The notes under the pieces: model-generated | What the model saw: only the letters and a program-made list of their open reading frames with translations | Told to the model about the DNA's origin: nothing | Database searches by the model: none | Part shown: one piece after another, positions 52,490 to 60,439 of the stretch | How positions within the stretch are numbered: position 1 is the stretch's first letter | How the letters are laid out: every line of letters starts with the position of its first letter | NCBI RefSeq assembly: GCF_022842145.1 | Contig: NZ_JALHQD010000004.1 | Location: 186,001 to 250,000 of the forward strand | Direction of reading: 5' to 3' | DNA from: Tabrizicola sp. | GTDB taxonomy: Bacteria > Pseudomonadota > Alphaproteobacteria > Rhodobacterales > Rhodobacteraceae | DNA length: 64,000 bases | Program-made: the position numbers and the translations under genes

Positions 52490-54805
52490 ATGAGAAGACT
52501 TCTGGTATCCACCACGGCCCTTTCGGTGGCGATGAGCCCCCTGGGCACAGTGCCGGGCTTCGCCCAGGTACTGAACGAGGACGGCTCGGTCACCGGCAAT
52601 GACGGCGCAGTGCTGTGCGTGCCGACCGCCGATGCGGCCTGCGACCTTGAAGCGATCATCGCGCAGATGGAAGCCGATGCCGCCGCCGCCGCCGCTGTAG
52701 AAGCGGAAGCCGCTGCGGCTGCCGCTGCCGAAGAGGCCGCCGCCGCCGAGGCTGCGGCACAAGTCGAAGCCGAAGCAAAGGTTCAGGCCGATGCTGAAGC
52801 CGCCGCCACCGCCGAGGCCGCCGCCGCCGCAGAAGCCGACGCGCAGGCTGCGGCTCAGGCCGAAGCTGACGCCGCCGCCGCTGCAGCAACGGCCGCTGCC
52901 GAAGCGGAAGCTGCGGCACAGGTAGAAGCAGAAGCTGCGGCTGCACGTGCGGCCGAAGAACAGGCCGCTGCCGAGGCGGCTGCTCAGGCTGCTGCTGAAG
53001 CCGAAGCCGCTGCTCGGGCTGCCGAAGATGCTGCCGCCGCCGAGGCTGCTGCTGCTGAAGAGGCCGCACCCGCGGAAGAACCCGCAGTCGAGGAAGCCCC
53101 CGCCGAAGAACCGGTGGTGGAAGAACCTGTGGCCGAGGAACCTGTTGCCGAAGAGCCGGTGGCTGAAGAACCGGTGGCCGAAGAGCCAGTGGTTGAGGAA
53201 CCCGTAGCTGAGGAACCGGTGGCTGAAGAGCCGGTCGCGGAAGAACCCGTTGTTGAAGAACCGGTCGCCGAAGAGCCTGTGGCCGAGGAACCCGTCGCGG
53301 AAGAACCTGTAGCGGAAGAACCAGTCGCGGAAGAGCCTGTTGCTGAAGAGCCTGTTGCCGAAGAAGCTGTAACCGAAGAGCCGGTGGCTGAAGAGCCTGC
53401 GGTCGAGGGGACGGTCGAGACAGAAGCAGCCGTCGACCCGAACACCGGCGAGCCCGTCGATCCCGCCGTCGCTGCAGAAGCCGTCGCCGAAGCAGAGGCC
53501 GAACTTGAAATCACCGAAGGTGGTGAAGTCGTCGACCCGGCCGCTGGCCTTGTGGTTGCCGAACCCGATCCGGCTGTTGAAGTCGAACCGGTCGAAGCGC
53601 CTCAGGTCTCGGAGACCGAGGTTGAAAGCCTGACCCAGCTTCTGACGGCCGATCCGCTGGCCATCAATCCGTCGACTCTGGCAGCAGCTGAACTGGTGGC
53701 CGCTGCACCTGCGGAAGACGATGCCGCGACCGAGATCGTCGAAGCCGACCCGGCCAATCTGGTGGCCGAGACGACCGAGACGATCACCGAGGAAACTGCC
53801 CGGACCTCCTCCGAAGAATTCGCTGCGGCCCCCACGGCCCTTGGCGATGGCAGGAAGAGCGGTTTCTCCGATCTTGAAAAGGCCGGTCTTCTGGTCCTTG
53901 GTGCGCTCGCCGTCGGCGCGATCATCAAGAACAACCGGGAAGCCGCCGCGACGGATACCACCGTATCGACGATGGGACCGGGCGAAAGCCGGGTCGTGTC
54001 CAATACCGGTGACCGCGTGATCGTGCTGCAGCCCGACGGCACCTACCGGGTGCTGAAGGACGATGACACCGTGATCCGCCGTCCCGGTTCGACCGTTCGG
54101 ACGGAAACCTTCCGTGACGGTTCGACCCGGACCATCGTGGAACGTGCCGACGGCACGCAGGTGGTTACCATCCGCGATGCGACCGGCCGCGTCCTGCGCC
54201 GGGCGACCTATGACGACCTTGGCCGCGAGCTCGTCCTCTTCGACGACCTCGCAGAAGAGGAAGTCGTGGTGATCCGCGACCTGCCGCGCCCTGAACGGCG
54301 GATCGTGATCTCGTCCAAGGACGACGACGCCGCCCTGAAGCGTGAGCTTGCAGCCCTGGAAGCCGAGAAGGCGGGCCGCAAATTCTCGCTCCGCCAGATC
54401 CGCGAGATCCCGGAAGTGCGGGCGCTCGCTGCCACGATCGACGTGGAACCGGTGACCTTCGCCTCCGGCTCTGCCGCGATCCCGGCGGAAGAGGCGCGTG
54501 ACCTGGCCGACCTTGGCCGCGTCATGCAGGAACTGCTGGACGAGAACCCGCGCGAGGTCTTCCTGATCGAAGGCCACACCGATGCGACCGGCAAGGCGGC
54601 GATGAACCTCGCCCTCTCTGACCGCCGCGCGGAATCGGTTGCGCTGGCCCTGACCGAGTACTTCGACATCCCGCCGGAGAACATGGTCGTCCAGGGCTAC
54701 GGCGAGACGGAACTGCTGATCGACACCGCGGAAAGCGAGGCCCGCAACCGCCGGGTCGAGGTCCGGGTGATCACACCGCTGCTGCGGACCGCCTCGCGCG
54801 GCTAA
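52490..54805 (+). CDS. large repetitive OmpA-domain outer-membrane-anchoring protein
   Basis: 771 residues. Signal peptide at 1-25, then an Ala/Glu-rich, probably coiled region (about residues 55-200), then 20 tandem pentapeptides of the type EEPVA (residues 206-305), an acidic linker, a short hydrophobic segment near 463-480 (GLLVLGALAVGAIIK), a beta-rich region with DGSTRTIVERADG-like repeats, and a C-terminal OmpA peptidoglycan-binding domain (GHTDATGKAAMNLALSDRRAESVALAL near residue 693). It likely links outer membrane or periplasm to peptidoglycan. GAGGA 7 bases upstream supports the start. It stands between CoxE and XdhC. Confidence 0.8.
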   Translation: MRRLLVSTTALSVAMSPLGTVPGFAQVLNEDGSVTGNDGAVLCVPTADAACDLEAIIAQMEADAAAAAAVEAEAAAAAAAEEAAAAEAAAQVEAEAKVQADAEAAATAEAAAAAEADAQAAAQAEADAAAAAATAAAEAEAAAQVEAEAAAARAAEEQAAAEAAAQAAAEAEAAARAAEDAAAAEAAAAEEAAPAEEPAVEEAPAEEPVVEEPVAEEPVAEEPVAEEPVAEEPVVEEPVAEEPVAEEPVAEEPVVEEPVAEEPVAEEPVAEEPVAEEPVAEEPVAEEPVAEEAVTEEPVAEEPAVEGTVETEAAVDPNTGEPVDPAVAAEAVAEAEAELEITEGGEVVDPAAGLVVAEPDPAVEVEPVEAPQVSETEVESLTQLLTADPLAINPSTLAAAELVAAAPAEDDAATEIVEADPANLVAETTETITEETARTSSEEFAAAPTALGDGRKSGFSDLEKAGLLVLGALAVGAIIKNNREAAATDTTVSTMGPGESRVVSNTGDRVIVLQPDGTYRVLKDDDTVIRRPGSTVRTETFRDGSTRTIVERADGTQVVTIRDATGRVLRRATYDDLGRELVLFDDLAEEEVVVIRDLPRPERRIVISSKDDDAALKRELAALEAEKAGRKFSLRQIREIPEVRALAATIDVEPVTFASGSAAIPAEEARDLADLGRVMQELLDENPREVFLIEGHTDATGKAAMNLALSDRRAESVALALTEYFDIPPENMVVQGYGETELLIDTAESEARNRRVEVRVITPLLRTASRG
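53105..53404 (+). repeat. 15-bp tandem repeat, 20 units, inside the OmpA-domain gene
   Basis: Twenty consecutive 15-base units each encode a pentapeptide of the EEPVA/EEPVV type, with variants EEAVT and EEPAV near the end. The third-codon positions vary (gaagaaccggtggct, gaggaacctgttgcc), so amino acids are conserved more than DNA. Such arrays change length by slippage. Confidence 0.9.
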
Positions 54806-54897
54806 CCCAGCACCCCATACCAAAGTCGCGCCGCGGGCATCCCCCGCGGCGCTTCATTTTGGTGGCATCGGTCCTCGCACGGACGCATACTCCCCCC

Positions 54898-55884
54898 ATG
54901 ACCCGCGCCGTGCATGACCAGATCCCCGAAGCAGCCCTCGCCTGGCACCGCGCCGGCAAAGGCGCCGCCCTCGCCACCGTGATCGAGACCTGGGGCTCCG
55001 CCCCGCGCCAGGCCGGCAGCCAACTCGCTATCTCTGGTGATGGTGAGATGCTCGGCTCTGTCTCCGGCGGCTGTGTCGAAAGCGCCGTGATCACCGAGGC
55101 GCTGGACGCCCTTCAGGACGGCAAGTCCCGCGTCCTGACCTTCGGCGTCACCGATGAGACTGCCTTTGCCGCGGGCCTCGCCTGCGGAGGCACGATCCGC
55201 GTCCTCGTCGAACCGGTGGGCCACGGTGCCGAGGCGCTGCCCGAAACCATGCTCTCCGACCTTGTAGACGCCCGCGCAGCCCCCCGCGCGGCGGCGATCG
55301 CGACCACGCAGGCCACCTGGGAAAGACGCTTTATAACGCCCGGCGACGACCCGGCCGCCGACGCCCGCTTCAAATCCGACCGCTCGGGTATGGAAGAGGA
55401 CGGCCGCTTCATCGCCATCCACAATCCCCCCCTGCGCCTGATCGTGGTCGGCGCCGTCCACATCGCCCAGCCCCTTCTCCAGATCGCTCGCACCTGCGGC
55501 TACGCCCCGACCCTCATCGACCCCCGCGCGGCCTTCGGCTCGGCCGAGCGGTTCCCCGGCGAGACGATCCTGGAGGATTGGCCTGATGAGGCCCTTGCGG
55601 CGTTGGAACCGGACGCCCGGACCGCCATCGTGACGCTGACCCACGACCCCAAGCTTGACGACCCCGCCATCCGCGTGGCGCTCAACTCGCCGGCCTTCTA
55701 CCTTGGCTGCCTCGGGTCCACCCGCACCCACGCCAAGCGCGTCGACCGGTTGACCGCCGAGGGTTTTACCCCCGACCAGATCGCCAAGATCCACGCGCCC
55801 GTCGGTCTGGACATTGGCGCCAAGACGCCCGCGGAAATCGCGGTCAGCGTCATGGCCCAGATCACCGAAACCCTGCGCAAGTAA
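54898..55884 (+). CDS. XdhC/CoxF-family molybdenum-hydroxylase maturation protein
   Basis: 328 residues. The N-terminal XdhC/CoxI domain has VIETWGSAPRQAGSQLAISGDGEMLGSVSGGCVESAV (the GGCVE region), and the C-terminal Rossmann domain reads LIVVGAVHIAQPLLQIARTCGYAPTLIDPRAAFGS. XdhC proteins bind molybdenum cofactor, help sulfurate it and insert it into xanthine dehydrogenase-type enzymes. The stop codon shares one base with the next ATG (TAATG). It follows the OmpA-domain gene by 92 bp. No xdhAB is in the window. Confidence 0.88.
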   Translation: MTRAVHDQIPEAALAWHRAGKGAALATVIETWGSAPRQAGSQLAISGDGEMLGSVSGGCVESAVITEALDALQDGKSRVLTFGVTDETAFAAGLACGGTIRVLVEPVGHGAEALPETMLSDLVDARAAPRAAAIATTQATWERRFITPGDDPAADARFKSDRSGMEEDGRFIAIHNPPLRLIVVGAVHIAQPLLQIARTCGYAPTLIDPRAAFGSAERFPGETILEDWPDEALAALEPDARTAIVTLTHDPKLDDPAIRVALNSPAFYLGCLGSTRTHAKRVDRLTAEGFTPDQIAKIHAPVGLDIGAKTPAEIAVSVMAQITETLRK

Positions 55885-56885
55885 TGCGCTTCGGTCCGCT
55901 TCCCCTGTCGCAGGCCGAAGGCGCTATCCTGGCCCATTCCGTCGCCCTGTCCGACGGCCGCCTTCGCAAAGGCTGCACCCTTGGCCCGCGCGAGATCGCT
56001 TTGCTTCAGGCGTCGGGCAGGACCGAGGTCATTGCCGCCCGTCTGGACCCGGAAGACCTGCATGAAGACGCCGCTGCGCTTGCCATTGCCCGGGCTCTTG
56101 TCCCCGACACGGTGGTTGCGGGCCTTGACCTCCGCCCGGTGGGCACTGGCCGCGTCAACTTGCACGCCCGCGCGGCCGGCGTGGTCGAGGTCGATGCCGA
56201 CCGGGTGAATGCGCTGAACGCCGTGGACCCGATGGTCACCCTGGCCACCGTTCCCCGCTGGCAGCGCGTCGGTGCCGGTGAAATGGTCGCCACAGCCAAG
56301 ATCATCGCCTACGGGGTTGCGGAAAGCTCTGTCCGCGCTGCCTGTGATGTGGGGGCGGAGGCGCTTCGCCTGCGGCCCACCCGGTTGCGCCGCGTCGCGC
56401 TGGTCGAAACCCATGCCGAAACCACGGCAAAGACCTTGGGAGTCGATGCGATAACCCAGCGGCTGGCCGCTCTGGGCGCCGGGCTTTGCAGCCATCTCCA
56501 TAGCCCGCACCGGGAGGCTGATCTGGCGGCAGTTCTGGCGGAAGTTACGGATGCCGAACTGATCCTGATCCTGACGGCTTCGGCTACTTCGGACCCGCAC
56601 GACGTTGCGCCAAGTGCGGTGCGAAAGGCAGGGGGGCACATCGAGCGGTTCGGGATGCCGGTCGATCCCGGCAACCTGCTGTTTATTGGCAACCTGAATG
56701 GCACACCGGTCATCGGCCTGCCCGGTTGCGCCCGCAGCCCCGCGCTGAACGGTGCGGATTGGGTGATGGAGCGGCTGATTTGCGGTGTCGCCGTCACCAG
56801 CGCGGATATCGCCGGGATGGGCGTGGGCGGGCTATTGAAGGAAATCCCGACGCGTGGACGCCTGCGTGAGGCGAAACCGGAATGA
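55884..56885 (+). CDS. molybdopterin-binding (MoeA/MogA-like) protein
   Basis: 333 residues. The first half resembles the MoeA N-terminal region (MRFGPLPLSQAEGAILAHSVALSDGRLRKGCTLG) and the second half a MoCF-biosynthesis/MogA-like domain (VETHAETTAKTLGVDAITQRLAALGA, LILILTASATSDPHDVAPSAVRKAGG, GTPVIGLPGCARSPALNGADWVMERL). Proteins of this layout accompany XdhC in alphaproteobacteria and are thought to handle Mo-cofactor for hydroxylases. It is translationally coupled to xdhC (TAATG). The infC terminator lies right after its stop. Confidence 0.75.
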   Translation: MRFGPLPLSQAEGAILAHSVALSDGRLRKGCTLGPREIALLQASGRTEVIAARLDPEDLHEDAAALAIARALVPDTVVAGLDLRPVGTGRVNLHARAAGVVEVDADRVNALNAVDPMVTLATVPRWQRVGAGEMVATAKIIAYGVAESSVRAACDVGAEALRLRPTRLRRVALVETHAETTAKTLGVDAITQRLAALGAGLCSHLHSPHREADLAAVLAEVTDAELILILTASATSDPHDVAPSAVRKAGGHIERFGMPVDPGNLLFIGNLNGTPVIGLPGCARSPALNGADWVMERLICGVAVTSADIAGMGVGGLLKEIPTRGRLREAKPE

Positions 56886-56910
56886 AAAAGCGGGGGCAGA
56901 TTGCCCCCGC
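56885..56910 (-). terminator. intrinsic terminator of infC
   Basis: On the minus strand, GCGGGGGCA pairs with TGCCCCCGC around ATC, followed by five T residues (plus-strand AAAAA at 56885-56889). It lies 28 bp after the infC stop and is the cleanest intrinsic terminator in the window. Confidence 0.88.
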
Positions 56911-56937
56911 ACAGGTCCAGGTCGAACTGGGCTGGCC

Positions 56938-57477
56938 TTACTTGGGGCCGATCATCATCACCATCTGGCGACCTTCAAGCCGCGGGAAGCTTTCGATCTT
57001 GCCCACCTCGGCAACATCCGCCTCGACCCGCTTAAGAAGCTCAAGACCCAGGTCCTGGTGCGCCATTTCCCGACCCCGGAAGCGCAGGGTGATCTTCACC
57101 TTGTCACCCTCGTCCAGGAACTTGAAGACGGACCGCATCTTGACTTCATAGTCATGGATGTCGGTCCCCGGGCGGAACTTGATTTCCTTGATCTCGATGA
57201 TCTTCTGCTTCTTGCGGGCCTCGGCCTCGCGCTTCTGCGTCTCATACTTGAACTTGCCGAAGTCCATGATCTTGCAGACCGGCGGAACCGCGGTCGGCGA
57301 GATTTCCACCAGGTCAAGTCCGGCTTCCTCGGCCATCTGCATCGCGCGGGCGGGGGTCACCACCCCGACGTTTTCGCCATCCGCGCCGATCAGGCGGATC
57401 TCCGGAGCGCGAATGCGGTCATTGATGCGGGGACCGGTTTCGCGTTGCGGCGGGGCATTGTGCGGTCTGCGGGCTAT
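56938..57477 (-). CDS. infC: translation initiation factor IF-3
   Basis: 179 residues. N-terminal domain [26 protein letters not shown], linker [40 protein letters not shown]-terminal domain with [19 protein letters not shown]-3 keeps 30S subunits free and rejects poor start codons. The only start that fits is ATA at 57477 (codons ATA GCC CGC AGA CCG) with AAGGA 8 bases upstream; no in-frame ATG, GTG or TTG is near. Rare AUU/AUC/AUA starts on infC are a known autoregulatory device. It ends in a strong terminator, with no rpmI-rplT following. Confidence 0.93.
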   Translation of the reverse strand: MARRPHNAPPQRETGPRINDRIRAPEIRLIGADGENVGVVTPARAMQMAEEAGLDLVEISPTAVPPVCKIMDFGKFKYETQKREAEARKKQKIIEIKEIKFRPGTDIHDYEVKMRSVFKFLDEGDKVKITLRFRGREMAHQDLGLELLKRVEADVAEVGKIESFPRLEGRQMVMMIGPK

Positions 57478-57607
57478 GGTAGTCGTCCTTTGATGGTTCA
57501 ATGTGCGGCGGCAATCTAGACCCCGGCGCCCACATCTGCAACCCGGCTGGCCTCCCAGAGTTCCAGTTTTCCGCAAGATTCCGGCGTTTTTCCCCGTGCT
57601 GCAGTGC

Positions 57608-57672
57608 GGCACCCTTTTCATTCGGCGGGCGAGGTGCCATATGACCGCCATCCGGGCGCTAGCTCCGGTCAT
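57608..57672. promoter_or_regulatory. nested dyads in the leader of the Ala-rich protein gene
   Basis: GGCACC (57608-57613) pairs with GGTGCC (57633-57638), and ATGACCG (57641-57647) pairs with CGGTCAT (57666-57672), all perfect. They lie in the 208-bp space between divergent infC and the Ala-rich gene. They could be operators or leader stems. Confidence 0.35.
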
Positions 57673-57685
57673 GGGAGTATTAAAC

Positions 57686-58171
57686 ATGAACAGAACCGTT
57701 ATCATCGGTGCCATCGTCGTCCTCTTGGCAGCTGGCGGCTACTACCAGTTCAGCTACAAGCCGGCTCAGGAAGCTGCGGAGCAAGCTGCTGCTGCTGCTG
57801 TACAGGCCGAGGCTGACGCCAAAGCCGCTGAAGAAGCTGCCGCCAAGGCTGCTGAAGAGGCCGCCGCCGCCGCACAGAAGGCCGCTGACGAAGCTGCCGC
57901 TGCTGCCGCCGCGACCACCGAAGCCGCGACCGACGCTGCCGCCGCAACCACCGAAGCTGCGACTGAAGCCGCTACCGCTGCAACCGACGCAGCTGCCGCC
58001 GCTCTGGATCCGGCCAACTTCAACGCAGACGCTGTGGTCGCCCTGATCGACGGCTCGGCGCTTGACGATGCGACCAAGGCGACGCTGAAGACCGCCGTAG
58101 AAGCCGCCCGCGCCAACCCTGCGCTGGTCGCCGACACCATCGCCCAGGTCAAGACCGCACTGGGAATGTAA
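57686..58171 (+). CDS. Ala-rich, membrane-anchored hypothetical protein
   Basis: 161 residues. An N-terminal hydrophobic anchor ([19 protein letters not shown], residues 4-22), then about 80 residues of Ala/Glu/Lys/Thr-rich sequence ([20 protein letters not shown]...), then a short conserved-looking C-terminal domain ([29 protein letters not shown]... TALGM). It resembles small periplasmic spacer proteins and its Ala-rich part echoes the OmpA-domain protein at 52490. Function unknown. ATG 57686 is favoured by GGGAG just upstream; ATG 57671 is in frame. An intrinsic terminator follows. Confidence 0.7.
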   Translation: MNRTVIIGAIVVLLAAGGYYQFSYKPAQEAAEQAAAAAVQAEADAKAAEEAAAKAAEEAAAAAQKAADEAAAAAAATTEAATDAAAATTEAATEAATAATDAAAAALDPANFNADAVVALIDGSALDDATKATLKTAVEAARANPALVADTIAQVKTALGM

Positions 58172-58195
58172 TCTTTCGGTATCCGGCCGAAAGCG

Positions 58196-58225
58196 AAGGC
58201 CGCAGAGGATTCCTGCGGCCTTTTT
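58196..58225 (+). terminator. intrinsic terminator of the Ala-rich protein gene
   Basis: AAGGCCGCAG pairs with CTGCGGCCTT around AGGATTC, followed by a T-run (TTTTTC). It is 25 bp after the stop. Confidence 0.88.
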
Positions 58226-58258
58226 CTTTACGCTGTGACGTGCCGCGGAAATGCAAAT

Positions 58259-58283
58259 GGCCGCGAGGATTACTCCCGCGGCC
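58259..58283. terminator. 7-bp GC hairpin between convergent genes
   Basis: GGCCGCG (58259-58265) and CGCGGCC (58277-58283) pair around 11 bases. On the minus strand it is followed by ATTTGCATTT, so it may help end the fpr message, which arrives from the right. A full T-run is lacking. Confidence 0.45.
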
Positions 58284-58371
58284 TGCGACTTCCAAAGGTT
58301 AACGCGACCTTAACATGATCCGGCATTTACCTGACAAGATTGAATAATCCAGATTGCACCGCCGTGGTGGA

Positions 58372-59190
58372 TCAGATCCCGTCCCCGACGAAAGCCTTCT
58401 CGACGACGAATTCCTTGGGGTCCGAATTCGCCCCCTCACGCAGTCCGAACCCCTCCAGGATCGTCTTCACATCGACGTTGAAAGCGAGGCTTCCGCAGAC
58501 CATCGCCCGGTCTTCCTCGGGGTTCATCTTCGGCAAATCGAGGTCGGCGAAGACTTTGCCCGAGGCAAGGTTGTCCGTCACCCGCCCCATGTGATGGAAG
58601 GGCTCGCGCGTTGTCGTCGGATAGTAGCGCAGCTTGCCCTGCACCATCTCGCCGATCAGCGGGTCGGTCTCCAGCCCCTCGACAAGCTGACGACCATACT
58701 CCAGCTCAGCCACTTCGCGGCAGGTGTGCATCATGATGACCTGGTCGAACTTCTCGTAGACTTCGGGATCGCGCATCAGGCTGGCAAACGGGGCAAGCCC
58801 GGTACCGGTCGCCAAGAACCACAGCCGCTTGCCAGGAAGCAGGGCGTCGACCACCAGCGTCCCCACAGGCTTGGGCCGCAGGATGATCTCGTCGCCCGGC
58901 TGGATATGCTGGAGCCGGCTTGTCAGCGGGCCGTCCGGGACCTTGATGGAGTAGAACTCCAGTTCCTCATCCCAACTTGGCGAAGCGATCGAATAGGCCC
59001 GGAGCAGCGGCTTGCCGGTGTCGCCCATCAGGCCGATCATGACAAACTCTCCCGACCGGAACCGCAGCGTAGCGGGACGCGCGACGCGGAAGGAAAAGAG
59101 CCGGTCCGTCCAGTGCTTCACGCTGGTGACGACCTGCGCGTCGGGAAGGTGAGGTTTCGCGGGGGCGGTCATCTGGACGGTCTCGTTCAT
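58372..59190 (-). CDS. fpr: ferredoxin--NADP+ reductase
   Basis: 272 residues, the Rhodobacter-type (subclass IA/II) flavoprotein. FAD-binding RAYSIASPSW, NADP-binding LATGTGLAPFASLM and the C-terminal EKAFVGDGI, close to the EKAFVG-type endings that stack near FAD. It supplies reduced ferredoxin, here probably for sulfite reductase. GGAGGG 7 bases upstream supports the ATG at 59190. It is the last gene of the cys unit, 68 bp after the DUF934 gene. Confidence 0.92.
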   Translation of the reverse strand: MNETVQMTAPAKPHLPDAQVVTSVKHWTDRLFSFRVARPATLRFRSGEFVMIGLMGDTGKPLLRAYSIASPSWDEELEFYSIKVPDGPLTSRLQHIQPGDEIILRPKPVGTLVVDALLPGKRLWFLATGTGLAPFASLMRDPEVYEKFDQVIMMHTCREVAELEYGRQLVEGLETDPLIGEMVQGKLRYYPTTTREPFHHMGRVTDNLASGKVFADLDLPKMNPEEDRAMVCGSLAFNVDVKTILEGFGLREGANSDPKEFVVEKAFVGDGI

Positions 59191-59258
59191 CGTTTCGCCC
59201 TCCATAGGCGAGCGTGTGCCGCGAGGGAAGCCCTCGCTCTGCGGCAAAATTGGCTCAA

Positions 59259-59663
59259 TTAGGCGCGCAGACGGGCCTGATAGTGATGCTGCTGCCAGTC
59301 GACTGTGCGGAACTGCCATTGATCGGCGGGCTGGCGCGCGGCGAGGTCGTCCGGGATCTCGGCCCCGTCAAAGCCCACGCGGCGGAGCATGGCATACTGG
59401 TCGGCGATCACCGGACCCTTGGCGAGAAGCTGGCCCGAGTATCCCATTTCCCGCAAGCGGCGGGCGATGGTGAAGGCGCGGCCGTCGTTGAAGGCGGGGA
59501 AGGCGACACGGATCAGGGTCAGCCGGTCAAGGTGATCTTGCAGTGCCGCCGGATCATCGGTGTTGGACAGATCGACGGCGGTTTGGTCCGTCAGATCAGC
59601 CAGGGCCACGATGTCGGCCTGCGTTGCCGGCCCGAAGCCTGTGTCGGTGACGGTAACGGTCAT
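59259..59663 (-). CDS. DUF934 family protein (sulfite-reduction operon)
   Basis: 134 residues. The conserved DUF934 core is VDLSNTDDPAALQDHLDRLTLIRVAFPAFNDGRAFTIARRLREMGYSGQLLAKG and QYAMLRRVGFDGAEI. Members nearly always sit between cysH and fpr or cysI in proteobacteria and are thought to support assimilatory sulfite reduction, but the biochemical role is not established. It overlaps the cysH stop by ATGA, so translation is coupled. Confidence 0.85.
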   Translation of the reverse strand: MTVTVTDTGFGPATQADIVALADLTDQTAVDLSNTDDPAALQDHLDRLTLIRVAFPAFNDGRAFTIARRLREMGYSGQLLAKGPVIADQYAMLRRVGFDGAEIPDDLAARQPADQWQFRTVDWQQHHYQARLRA

Positions 59664-60439
59664 GCCGCATTCTCCGTTGATTTGTGGTCGGTCTGGACCT
59701 TCACGGCCTTGCCGTCGATGAAATGGATACCGCATTCGGTCTTCGCCTGCCCGCGCCAGCGACCGGCGCGAGGGTCTTCGCCTGGCTTCACCGGGCTGGT
59801 GCAAGGCGCGCACCCGATCGAGGGGTAGCCCTTTGCGACTAGGGGATGCCGGGGCAGGCGGTTTTCGACCAGGTATTCTTCCAGGTCCTCGCGCCCCCAA
59901 TGGGCAAGCGGGTTGACCTTGATCCGGTGGTCGCCCTCGTTCTCGAAGAACAGAAGCGCCTCGCGGTCCGTGTTCTGGAACCGCTTGCGGCCGGTGATCC
60001 AGCCGTCGAAGGGGGCCAGAGCCCGTTCCAGCGGTTCCACTTTGCGGACGTTGCAGCAGCTGTCGGTCGAAAACTGATGCAGCGTGCCGTCCGGGTCCTC
60101 GAAACTGACCCGTGCGGGGTTTGCCCGAATGGTCCGGACGTCGCAGAGGTGCAGTTTTTCGGCAAGGTCGCGCTGGTAGTCCAGCGTTTCCTGAAACAGC
60201 ATCCGGGTGTCGATGAATAGGACCGGGGTTTCGGGTGCGATGACGGAGACGAGATGCAGCAGCACGACGGACTCCGCCCCGAATGACGAGACGAGGGCCA
60301 CTTGGCCAAGGTCGTCGTCCTTCAATGCATGCTCCAGCACGGCCGTTGCCGAATGATGCTTGTAGCGCGCGTTCAGCGTCGCGACACGCTCGGCAACCGG
60401 GCCTTCGTGGCGCCCGAACTGACTGGCGTCACGCGGCAT
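59660..60439 (-). CDS. cysH: phosphoadenylyl/adenylyl-sulfate reductase (Fe-S APS-type)
   Basis: 259 residues. It reduces APS (or PAPS) to sulfite with thioredoxin. The presence of CC near the middle (TDSCCNVRKVEPL) and CAPC near the C-terminus gives the four Cys of the 4Fe-4S site, pointing to APS rather than PAPS. The catalytic Cys is in TECGIHF near the end. SSFGAESVVLL is the nucleotide loop. ATG 60439 overlaps the cysI end by 11 bases. The order cysI-cysH-DUF934 is conserved in this family. Confidence 0.93.
   Translation of the reverse strand: MPRDASQFGRHEGPVAERVATLNARYKHHSATAVLEHALKDDDLGQVALVSSFGAESVVLLHLVSVIAPETPVLFIDTRMLFQETLDYQRDLAEKLHLCDVRTIRANPARVSFEDPDGTLHQFSTDSCCNVRKVEPLERALAPFDGWITGRKRFQNTDREALLFFENEGDHRIKVNPLAHWGREDLEEYLVENRLPRHPLVAKGYPSIGCAPCTSPVKPGEDPRAGRWRGQAKTECGIHFIDGKAVKVQTDHKSTENAA

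Noticed and set aside
53105-53404. A CRISPR-like array of short repeats
   Set aside because: The units are 15 bases, contiguous, without spacers, in frame and encode a pentapeptide.
52409-54823. An 804-residue minus-strand frame with Gly/Ser/Phe-rich sequence opposite the OmpA-domain gene
   Set aside because: It is the antisense reading of the repeat-rich gene; it has no ribosome site or recognisable domain, while the plus strand has a signal peptide and an OmpA domain.
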